A DNA stretch of 64,000 nt from Albitalea sp966211955 (lineage in GTDB: Bacteria; Pseudomonadota; Gammaproteobacteria; Burkholderiales; Burkholderiaceae_C): positions 1-64,000 of the forward strand of contig CBIHOF010000026.1 of the NCBI GenBank assembly GCA_966211955.1, written 5' to 3'. A model generated the notes under the pieces. It was given only the letters and a program-made list of their open reading frames with translations. It did no database searches and had not been told where the DNA came from. This document shows, one piece after another, positions 24,529 through 31,942 of the stretch (its first letter is position 1; every line of letters begins with the position of its first letter). The position numbers and the translations under genes are program-made.

Positions 24529-25431
24529 ATGAAACGCAGACAGGTTCTCTTGCACGCGGCCCTTCAGGCGGGCATTGCGAGTGCAGCGGCCGTTTCGGGG
24601 ATGGCCTGGTCAAAGCAGGACGCCACGCCGGCCAGTCGTCAACCGAGGCAGACGTCGCTGACTTTCGGCTCGACGCCCGTGTTCCTGGATGACCAGGCGG
24701 GCTTTGTGTCTCACTGGGGCGCCTACCTGACAAAGGCAGTCGGCATGCCGGTCCAGTTTGTCCAGCGCCGCGCCTACCGGGACATCATGAGCATGCTCTT
24801 GTCGCAGGAATTGGACGCGGCGTGGATCTGCGGCTACCCGTGGGTCGTGAACCAGGCGCACCTGCGTGGCCTCTCCATCCCCTTGTACGACGACCCGCCG
24901 TGGTATCGCTCATACCTGATCGTGCCGGCATCCGACACGACGACAAGTGACTTGCGGGACCTGCGTGGTCGTGTCTACGCCTTCTCGGATCCCGACTCCA
25001 ACTCGGGACACCTCGTTCCGAGGACGACGCTGATCCGCGAGGGGTTCGATCCGGATCACTTCTTCTCGCGCACCTTCTTCACATGGGGCCACCGCAATGT
25101 GGTGAACGCGGTTGCCGCAGGTCTTGCCGACGGTGGCTCGGTCGACGGCTACGTCTGGGACACGCTCAAGTTGATCGTGCCGGAACTGACGCAGCGCACG
25201 CGAATTGCATGGCGCAGTGACCGTTACGGCTTCCCGCCACTGGTCGTGCGGGAGGGCTTGTCCGCGGATGCGGAGGCGCTATTGCGCAAGGCGCTGTTGG
25301 AGATGAACCGCAACGTCGAGGGCCGGCGTTTGCTCGCCGAGCTCAACATCCAGGGCTTCGGCCCCTTCGATCCCCACGCGTTCGACGGTATCGCGCAGTT
25401 GGTGGCGATCAATAGCGGCCGTTCGCGTTGA
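24529..25431 (+). CDS. PhnD-like periplasmic binding protein, copy 1
   Basis: A 300-residue exported binding protein. A twin-Arg-like basic start (MKRRQVLLHAAL) and hydrophobic segment form the signal, ending near MAWSKQ. The body has the phosphate/phosphonate-binding (PhnD, type-2 periplasmic) pattern: LTFGSTPVFL, LLSQELDAAWICGYPW, DLRGRVYAFSDPDSNSGHLV and GLADGGSVDGYVWDTL. The GGAGG site 6 bases before the ATG fixes the start. No ABC permease or ATPase gene is near; instead a paralogue and a hybrid histidine kinase follow on the same strand. It probably acts as a periplasmic ligand detector for the kinase rather than in uptake. This is inference from gene order. Confidence 0.88.
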   Translation: MKRRQVLLHAALQAGIASAAAVSGMAWSKQDATPASRQPRQTSLTFGSTPVFLDDQAGFVSHWGAYLTKAVGMPVQFVQRRAYRDIMSMLLSQELDAAWICGYPWVVNQAHLRGLSIPLYDDPPWYRSYLIVPASDTTTSDLRDLRGRVYAFSDPDSNSGHLVPRTTLIREGFDPDHFFSRTFFTWGHRNVVNAVAAGLADGGSVDGYVWDTLKLIVPELTQRTRIAWRSDRYGFPPLVVREGLSADAEALLRKALLEMNRNVEGRRLLAELNIQGFGPFDPHAFDGIAQLVAINSGRSR

Positions 25432-25507
25432 GACAGGCATCTCGGGAGTCACTGTCGATGAGCAAGCGGATCGCTCGAATCGCGGGTTTGATCCGGAAGG
25501 GTTCAGG

Positions 25508-26407
25508 GTGAAGCGAAGGCGGCTCCTGCAAACTGCCCTGCGCGCCGGCATCGCCGGCTCCGCGGCCGGTGCTGGCCTGGCCTGGTCACAGATGGCGGCC
25601 ACGCCGATCAGTCGCCGGCCGGCGCAGACTTCGCTGACTTTCGGGTCGATGTCCGTGTTCCTCGATGACCAGATGGGGTTTGTCTCCCGCTTGAGTGCGT
25701 ATCTGTTGAAGACCGTGGGCTTGCAGGTCCAGTTCGTTCAGCGCCAGGCTTACCGAGACATCCTGGGCATGCTGCTGTCGCAGGAATTGGACGCCGCGTG
25801 GATCTGCGGCTGGCCATGGGTCGTGAACCAGTCTCACCTTCGCGGGCTGTCTACGCCTTTGTACGACGATCCTCCGTGGTATCGCTCGTACTTGATCGTT
25901 CCCGCATCCGACCGGGCGACAAGTGATTTGCGTGACATGCGTGGCCGCGTCTACGTCTTCTCGGACCCCGACTCCAACTCGGGCTACCTTGTTCCGCGTA
26001 CGACGCTATTGCGCCGAGGCATCGATCCTGATCGGCATTTCTCTCGCACATTCTTCGCCTGGGGTCACCGCAATGTCGTGAATGCGATTGCTGCTGGCCT
26101 CGCCGATGGTGGTTCGGTCGACGGCTACATCTGGGACACGCTCGCGCTGATCGCGCCGACACTCACGCGGCAGACGCGTGTCGCATGGCGCAGCGAACGC
26201 TATGGCTTCCCGCCAATCGTCGTGCGCGAAGGCATGTCTGCGGACACGGAGGCAATCCTGCGCAAGGCGCTCTTCGAGATGAACCGCAACGCCGAGGGGC
26301 GACGATTGCTGGCGGAGCTGAACCTCCAGGGCTTCGGTCCTTTCCAGCCGCGCGCCTATGACGGAATTGCTCAGTTGGCGGCGCTCTATCAAGGCCGCTC
26401 GCGGTGA
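25508..26407 (+). CDS. PhnD-like periplasmic binding protein, copy 2
   Basis: A 299-residue tandem paralogue of the preceding gene; by eye about three quarters of residues are the same, with long identical stretches such as YDDPPWYRSYLIVPASD. It starts with GTG at 25508 (MKRRRLLQTALRAG), has the same basic signal peptide, and keeps the PhnD core motifs (LTFGSMSVFLDDQMG, DAAWICGWPWVVNQ, FSDPDSNSGYLVPRTT). Differences cluster in the N-terminal lobe and near residues 235-255, which could shift ligand preference. It ends 7 bp before the kinase start, which makes a two-receptor, one-kinase operon likely. Confidence 0.88.
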   Translation: MKRRRLLQTALRAGIAGSAAGAGLAWSQMAATPISRRPAQTSLTFGSMSVFLDDQMGFVSRLSAYLLKTVGLQVQFVQRQAYRDILGMLLSQELDAAWICGWPWVVNQSHLRGLSTPLYDDPPWYRSYLIVPASDRATSDLRDMRGRVYVFSDPDSNSGYLVPRTTLLRRGIDPDRHFSRTFFAWGHRNVVNAIAAGLADGGSVDGYIWDTLALIAPTLTRQTRVAWRSERYGFPPIVVREGMSADTEAILRKALFEMNRNAEGRRLLAELNLQGFGPFQPRAYDGIAQLAALYQGRSR

Positions 26408-26414
26408 GGTCGCC

Positions 26415-28814
26415 ATGAGGAACCCGCTGGCTCGCTGGTCACCGCGCACGTGGGACTATCGAGTGCTCATTCCCCTGCTCATCGTCGGCGTTTCGCTGGT
26501 CACGGCGCTTGCCATTTCGCTGGCCATTTCGGTGTCTGCGCGAGATTGGCTGCGCGACGATCTGCGTGAGCATGCAGTCCTGGATGCGAAGTCGATGGGC
26601 CGCAGCCTTGTCTCGCCTCTCTTGCGCGACGATGTGTGGGAGGCATACCAGGCCGTCAGCGCAGTGGCCTCTGCGGACGCGGACAAGCAGGGAACCGATG
26701 TCGTGGTGCTCGGGCGCGATGACCGGGTGTTCGTGTCCTCGGACCCCAAGCGATTCCCGGTTCAAGCGTCACATGCATCGCTCACCGAGCCGCTGATGCG
26801 AGCGGCGGCGCTGTCAGGTCCGCCTGGCCGGCCCTCGGCGACTGAGACGCGCGCCGGCTCGCAGATGTATTCGGTCGTACGCATGCCGATCGTCGCGAAT
26901 GACGGCGAGCTGCTCGGCACGGTGCTGATGAGCTATTCGCATTCCTTGTTGGCCGCGCACTATGCGGACACGCTGCTGAGCGTGGCGTTGATCACCTTCG
27001 GGTTTGTCTCTCTCCTGATCCCGGTGGGATGGTGGCTCGGACACCGCATGGCGCAGCCGCTGGGTCGAGCCACGGACGCCCTGCATCGATTGGCAGAGGA
27101 GGCGGCCGCAAAGTCATCCGAGTTGGCCCATGCGACAGGCTCGACATCGTCACCGCCCGCGGTTGCGCCGATAGCAGCAGGCGAGCTGGCTCGTCTTGAG
27201 CACTCGCTGAATGAACTGCGACGGCAGATTGCCGAGAAAGACTTGATGCACGGCCGGTTCGTCGACCTGAACGCCTCTCTTCAGGAGCGGGATGCGCGCT
27301 TTCGCAGGCTGGTGGACGCCAACATCATCGGCATGCGCATTGCCGACGCGGATGGCCGAATCACCGACGCCAATGACGCTTACCTGAGAATGCTCGGCTA
27401 CTCACGCGAGGACATCGAGGCGGGCCGGCTCAATACCAACGACTTGACACCCCCCGAATACCTTGAGGCCGAAAAATTGGCGGCCGAGCAACTTGGGACC
27501 TTGGGCCGTTATTCACCCTTCGAGAAGGAATACCTCCGGCGCGACGGAAGCCGCGTTCCTGTGCTTGCCGGCGGCACGTTCCTCGATCCGGCCTGCCAGT
27601 CCACCGTTGGTTTCGCGCTGGACCTGACCGAGCGTCGGCAGGCACAGGCGGAGCGCGAGGCACGTCGCGCTGCGGAGCTTGCCAACCGCTCCAAGAGCCA
27701 GTTCCTCTCGACCATGAGCCACGAGTTGCGCACGCCGCTCAATGGAATCCTGGGCTACGCGCAGTTGCTCAGCATGGACAGCTCGCTCAACGAGCGGCAG
27801 CGCCGGGGCATCGAGACCATCCGCAACAGCGGCGAACACCTCCTGTCGCTGATTGTCGACATCCTCGACCTGTCGCGTATCGAGGCCCAGCGCATCGAGC
27901 TCGTGTCCACCCCCGTGGAGCTTGCCTCGTTCCTTCGCTCGGTGGCCGACGTCGTGCGTGTGAAGGCCGACGAGAAGGACCTCATCCTCGAATTCGAAGC
28001 GGCTGCCGATTTGCCGGCCATGGTCATGGTCGATGAGCGGCGCTTGCGTCAGGTGCTATTGAACCTGCTCGGCAACGCAGTGAAGTTCACGGACAACGGC
28101 ACGGTATCGCTGGTCGTGAGCAATGAAGGCACGGATGACGATCACTCGCTGGTGCGCATCGACGTTCGGGATACCGGCGTGGGAATCCAGCAGGAAGACC
28201 TTTCGAACATCTTCGAGCCTTTCGAGCAGGTCGGCGATATCAAGCGCCGAGACGCTGGCACCGGACTGGGTCTGACGATCACACGCGCCCTGATCAGTGC
28301 CATGGGAGGGAACATCCGTGTAACCAGCGAGCCCGGACGCGGCACCCAGTTCTCGATTGAATTGCGATTGAAGCATGCGCAAACGCGCCCTCGCACGAGT
28401 TCGACGCGGGCCAGCCCTCCAAGCTACGAAGGGCGCCGCCGGCGCATTCTGGTCATCGACGATGTCGCCCAAAACCGCTCGATGCTCGCCGATTTCCTGG
28501 CCGCCGCCGGCTTCGAAAGCCACAGCGCCGAGGACGGGCAGCAAGGGATCGAGAAGGTGCAGACCTTCCAGCCCGATTTGGTCGTGATGGACAGCGTCAT
28601 GCCAGTCATGTCGGGGCTCGAGGCGACCAGGCGGTTGCGAAGCGATCCAGCGCATGCCCAGCTGCCGATCATTGCCGTCTCGGCCAATGCCACCGAAGAA
28701 CACCGGCAGAACTGCCTGGAGGCGGGCGCAAACATGTGCCTGAGCAAGCCGGTGCGCCTGGATGAGCTTGCCGGAGCGATCCGGCAACTGCTGCAACTGG
28801 CCAAGCACCCCTGA
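26415..28814 (+). CDS. Hybrid sensor histidine kinase (periplasmic sensor, PAS, HisKA, HATPase, REC)
   Basis: A 799-residue membrane kinase. Span 1 (about 18-38) and span 2 (about 190-212) flank a Cache-like periplasmic domain. A HAMP-like linker, a coiled coil and a PAS domain (about 295-410; RLVDANIIGMRIADADG) follow. HisKA has the phospho-acceptor His436 in FLSTMSHELRTPLNGILGY. HATPase_c shows LLNLLGNAVKFTDNG, VRDTGVGIQ and GTGLGLTITRAL. The C-terminal receiver has IDD and phospho-acceptor Asp726 in VVMDSVMPVMSG. The start at 26415 (MRNPLARW) follows GTGAGGTCGCC. No output-domain response regulator or Hpt gene is adjacent, so the partner is elsewhere. The PhnD-like proteins upstream are the likely periplasmic input. 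Confidence 0.92.
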   Translation: MRNPLARWSPRTWDYRVLIPLLIVGVSLVTALAISLAISVSARDWLRDDLREHAVLDAKSMGRSLVSPLLRDDVWEAYQAVSAVASADADKQGTDVVVLGRDDRVFVSSDPKRFPVQASHASLTEPLMRAAALSGPPGRPSATETRAGSQMYSVVRMPIVANDGELLGTVLMSYSHSLLAAHYADTLLSVALITFGFVSLLIPVGWWLGHRMAQPLGRATDALHRLAEEAAAKSSELAHATGSTSSPPAVAPIAAGELARLEHSLNELRRQIAEKDLMHGRFVDLNASLQERDARFRRLVDANIIGMRIADADGRITDANDAYLRMLGYSREDIEAGRLNTNDLTPPEYLEAEKLAAEQLGTLGRYSPFEKEYLRRDGSRVPVLAGGTFLDPACQSTVGFALDLTERRQAQAEREARRAAELANRSKSQFLSTMSHELRTPLNGILGYAQLLSMDSSLNERQRRGIETIRNSGEHLLSLIVDILDLSRIEAQRIELVSTPVELASFLRSVADVVRVKADEKDLILEFEAAADLPAMVMVDERRLRQVLLNLLGNAVKFTDNGTVSLVVSNEGTDDDHSLVRIDVRDTGVGIQQEDLSNIFEPFEQVGDIKRRDAGTGLGLTITRALISAMGGNIRVTSEPGRGTQFSIELRLKHAQTRPRTSSTRASPPSYEGRRRRILVIDDVAQNRSMLADFLAAAGFESHSAEDGQQGIEKVQTFQPDLVVMDSVMPVMSGLEATRRLRSDPAHAQLPIIAVSANATEEHRQNCLEAGANMCLSKPVRLDELAGAIRQLLQLAKHP

Positions 28815-28942
28815 CAGACGAGTGACGGCGGCGCCGACTGTGACCCATTTCCGCCGGCGCCTCCCAAGCCGCACTTTTCTTGTGTCAACAGGGCATCACG
28901 TGATTAAGTTCCGGGTGACTGATGACGATATGAAACACACTT

Positions 28943-28958
28943 GCATCACTTATGATGC
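28943..28958. promoter_or_regulatory. GCATCA-N4-TGATGC palindrome before the PstS-like gene
   Basis: Perfect 6-bp arms lie 16 bp upstream of the PstS-like start, immediately before its AGGTG ribosome site. It does not resemble a PHO box. It could be an operator or an RNA stem that partly hides the ribosome site. Confidence 0.3.
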
Positions 28959-28973
28959 GTCGAGGTGATTCAT

Positions 28974-30041
28974 ATGAAAGACGTGGCAATGAGGACGAAA
29001 TGGGTGGTGGCTGCCGTTCTGTCCCTTTCGGTGTCGTTCGCGCAAGCGGAGATCAAGGGAGCGGGTTCGAGCTTTGCAGCCAACCTTTACCGCACCTGGA
29101 GCCAGACGATCGGCAAGACCAGCGAGTCGCGGGTGGACTACGACTCGGTCGGGTCTGGCGCTGGAGTGAAGGCCGCGCAGGAGCGCAGCGTCGACTTCGG
29201 CGCCTCCGATCGGCCCTTGTCGCGCGGGATGCTCGAACAAGCCGGGCTGGTGCAATTTCCAACCGCGATCGGCGGCGTTGTTCTCATTGCCAACGTTCCC
29301 GGCGTTCCAAGCGACAAGCTGAAGCTTGATGGAGAGACTCTCGCAGCGATCTACCTGGGCAAGATCACGCAATGGAACGACCCGAAGCTCAAGGCGCTGA
29401 ACCCTGAGCTGTCCCTGCCGGCGCTTGCGATCGTGCCGATCTATCGTGCGGAGAATTCCGGAACGTCCTTTGCGCTGACAAGCTATCTCTCGAAGCTCAG
29501 CCCCCAGTTCAAGGCCGCCATCGGTCCCACGTCGACCCTGACGCTCGCAGGTGCGAAGTCGGGCAAGACCTCGGCGGACATTGCCCGGGTCTTGCACGAC
29601 ACCACGGGTTCCGTCGCCTACTTCGACTATTCGTTTGCAGTGGACCTTGGCTTGCCAACCATGCAGATGAAGAACCAGTGGGGCAAATTCGTCAGCGCAA
29701 GCGGCGAGTCGCTGCAGCTCGCGATGCGCGCCGCTGACTGGGAAAAGCTGCTGATTGATCAGGAGCCCACCTTTGAAATGGACCTGACAGACACGGGTTG
29801 CCCGGGCTGCTGGCCGATTGCGAGCGCGACCTATGTGTTGGTCCCGCTGAAGGGCCGCAACGCAAACAGCGCGCGCGTCTTCGAGTTCTTTGACGAGTCC
29901 TTGCACCATGGAGACGAGCTGGCAGTGAAGGAAGGCTACGTCCCTCTGCCCACACGGGCAAAGAACATCGTCTCGCTCTCGATGCGCCGCTGGCAGGCGT
30001 CGCTCGACAAGGCTGGCGTCGGCAAGCCGCAACGCCACTAG
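28974..30041 (+). CDS. PstS-like phosphate-binding protein
   Basis: A 355-residue periplasmic binding protein. The signal peptide ends at SFAQA, and the mature protein begins EIKGAGSSFAANLY, the usual PstS opening. Phosphate-contact motifs are present: DYDSVGSGAGVKA, VDFGASDRPLS, RAENSGTSFALTSYLS and TTGSVAYFDYSFA. AGGTG before the ATG at 28974 supports that start over one three codons earlier. There are no pstC, pstA or pstB genes; TpsB2 follows after 111 bp on the same strand. A solitary PstS beside a secretion system may act as an extracytoplasmic phosphate scavenger, adhesin or sensor, but that is conjecture. Confidence 0.88.
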   Translation: MKDVAMRTKWVVAAVLSLSVSFAQAEIKGAGSSFAANLYRTWSQTIGKTSESRVDYDSVGSGAGVKAAQERSVDFGASDRPLSRGMLEQAGLVQFPTAIGGVVLIANVPGVPSDKLKLDGETLAAIYLGKITQWNDPKLKALNPELSLPALAIVPIYRAENSGTSFALTSYLSKLSPQFKAAIGPTSTLTLAGAKSGKTSADIARVLHDTTGSVAYFDYSFAVDLGLPTMQMKNQWGKFVSASGESLQLAMRAADWEKLLIDQEPTFEMDLTDTGCPGCWPIASATYVLVPLKGRNANSARVFEFFDESLHHGDELAVKEGYVPLPTRAKNIVSLSMRRWQASLDKAGVGKPQRH

Positions 30042-30152
30042 CCCGCGGAACGCGGCCGCGCTGGCCGCGTTGGTTCGCCGGCGGCGCCGTCCGCCGTGGT
30101 GGCTGCCCACACCCAACTCACGGCCCTTGGCCAGATTGCAAATGCAGGTCTG

Positions 30153-31913
30153 ATGACGATGCGTCCGACGGTGGTCTTCGCTCCTGGCGTCCTCGCCATT
30201 CGATTCGCGTCATGTGCGGCGATGCTGGGCGTCTGCGCCGGTGCGCACGGCCAAGCGGTCGCGCCGAGCCAGGTCACGCCGCCGTCGGTGCGTCCTCGGT
30301 CGCCTCAACCGTCGCAAGGCGAGCTGCTGATGCCGACTGCGCCGGCGCCTTCAGCGAAGACCCCAGGCGACCCGGATCAGATTGATGTGATGGTGCAGAG
30401 CGTCGACGTGGAGGGCGGCCTGCCCGCGCTCGCCGATGCGGTGCGCGCATGGGCGCGGGCGCTGGAAGGACGACGCGCCACGCCGGACGAGCTCCGCCAT
30501 CAGGTGGCGCTTCTTGAAGACGCTTATCACCGCAGCGGCTACTTTCTCGTTCGCGTGACGCTTCCGCCCCAGCACCTTCGGGATGGCGGCCCGTTGCGCG
30601 TCGTGGTGCTTGACGGCTTCATCGAGCAGGTGGACACGTCGGGCGTGCCTGAGCGCTTGCGCGGCGCGGTGGATCGCGCACTGCGTCCGCTCATCGGCGC
30701 GCGAGGCCTGACCTTGCAAGAAGCCGAACGCCGGATCCGCATCGCGGGCAGCCTGGCCGGCTTGCGGCTTCGCAGTGCGCTGGCCACGGGCGAGCAGCCG
30801 GGCGGCACGCGGCTGCTGCTTGAAGGAGACCTGCGCAACGCCAGCGCGGGGATCACGATCGACAACGGACTCGCTCCCTCTCTGGGAACCGTCGAGGCAC
30901 AAGTCAACGTCTCGCTCAACAGCCTGTTCGGCCAGGGCGAACGACTCTATGCGGCCCTTGGCACCGGCCGGCATGTCGGCGGTTGGGCCAGCGGCGAGGC
31001 CCCGATGGCGATGGCTGCGACGGGTCTTGTCGCGCCGATCGGCATCGAAGGTTGGACACTGAATACGGAGCTTGTCCAAACGACGCTCAACCCCGACGCC
31101 GGGGCCACCGGATTGCGCACCCGCGGGCGCCTGTCGCGTGCGACAGCACGCGTGACGACGCCCGTTGCCGCCGGAAGTGACACGGCGCTCGACGCGCAGA
31201 TCGCTCTGGAGCACGTGGCCCAGCGCCAGGACGCCTCTGACTTTGGCACCGTCCTCAGCAGCGACCGATACGCCGCCTTGCGACTTGGCCTCGACATGAC
31301 GGTCGCCATCGAGCGCACGGGCACCAGCGTTGCCGCCTTCACGCAGTGGTCTGCAGGCCTCGGGGGCAGGACCGCGAATCCGCAAGCACCCGCCGAACCG
31401 GCGCTGTCGCGGCAAGGGGCTACTCCTCGCTTCCAGCGCGTGGACGCGCTGCTGCGAGTGACGCAGCCGCTCGGACATGCGCTGAACCTGGCAGTGGTCG
31501 CCGCGGGACAAAGCTCGTTCGGCGAGCCGTTGATGTTGTCCGAACAGTTCACGCTGAGCGGGCAGGACAAGGTCTCCGGCCACACCGCAGGGAGCCTCGC
31601 GGTGGACGAAGGCGCGACCCTGCGCGGCGAGCTGTCGTGGTCGCTGCCGGTGAACACGGACAGCGGGGCCAGCGCGTTCATGGCAGCCCCGTATGTCTTC
31701 GCCGCGGCCGGCCGAGGGCGCTTGCGGCAGCCGACCGCGGTGGAGCAGGCCCGCATGAGCGCGCGCTCCGCCGGTCTGGGCGTGCGTGCCGCGCATGTGG
31801 CCCCAGGCGAGCGGGAAGGCCAGGTGAACGTGGAGCTTGCGCGCGTGTCCGGCGTGCCGCGCGACGACGGGCGACGCTGGCAGCTGTCGCTGCTGGCCAG
31901 CGTGGTCTGGTGA
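30153..31913 (+). CDS. TPS system 2 outer-membrane transporter (TpsB, FhaC/ShlB family)
   Basis: A 586-residue Omp85-type transporter. A signal peptide ending AGAHGQA is followed by a Pro-rich linker, a POTRA region (VQSVDVEGGLPALADAVR; GYFLVRVTLPPQHLRDGG; LRVVVLDGFIEQVDTSGVPE) and a beta-barrel ending in SLLASVVW, with a terminal aromatic residue as expected for outer-membrane porins. The ATG at 30153 is chosen because an AGG lies in front and a signal peptide follows. It is clearly homologous to the TpsB at 15773-17518 but substantially diverged, unlike the TpsA repeats. The stop TGA overlaps an ATG at 31913, though the TpsA start is more likely at 31943. Confidence 0.92.
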   Translation: MTMRPTVVFAPGVLAIRFASCAAMLGVCAGAHGQAVAPSQVTPPSVRPRSPQPSQGELLMPTAPAPSAKTPGDPDQIDVMVQSVDVEGGLPALADAVRAWARALEGRRATPDELRHQVALLEDAYHRSGYFLVRVTLPPQHLRDGGPLRVVVLDGFIEQVDTSGVPERLRGAVDRALRPLIGARGLTLQEAERRIRIAGSLAGLRLRSALATGEQPGGTRLLLEGDLRNASAGITIDNGLAPSLGTVEAQVNVSLNSLFGQGERLYAALGTGRHVGGWASGEAPMAMAATGLVAPIGIEGWTLNTELVQTTLNPDAGATGLRTRGRLSRATARVTTPVAAGSDTALDAQIALEHVAQRQDASDFGTVLSSDRYAALRLGLDMTVAIERTGTSVAAFTQWSAGLGGRTANPQAPAEPALSRQGATPRFQRVDALLRVTQPLGHALNLAVVAAGQSSFGEPLMLSEQFTLSGQDKVSGHTAGSLAVDEGATLRGELSWSLPVNTDSGASAFMAAPYVFAAAGRGRLRQPTAVEQARMSARSAGLGVRAAHVAPGEREGQVNVELARVSGVPRDDGRRWQLSLLASVVW

Positions 31914-31942
31914 TGCCATTGAACCCGGTGAAAAGAGGTCCC

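Noticed and set aside
24251..24733. 160-codon minus-strand frame before and inside the first PhnD-like gene
   Set aside because: It overlaps a confident gene antisense, lacks a recognisable motif and has no ribosome site.
31346..31942. N-terminal extension of TpsA2 from an upstream in-frame start
   Set aside because: It would overlap most of the tpsB2 C-terminal coding region and precede the signal peptide with unrelated Arg-rich sequence; AGAGG before 31943 marks the real start.
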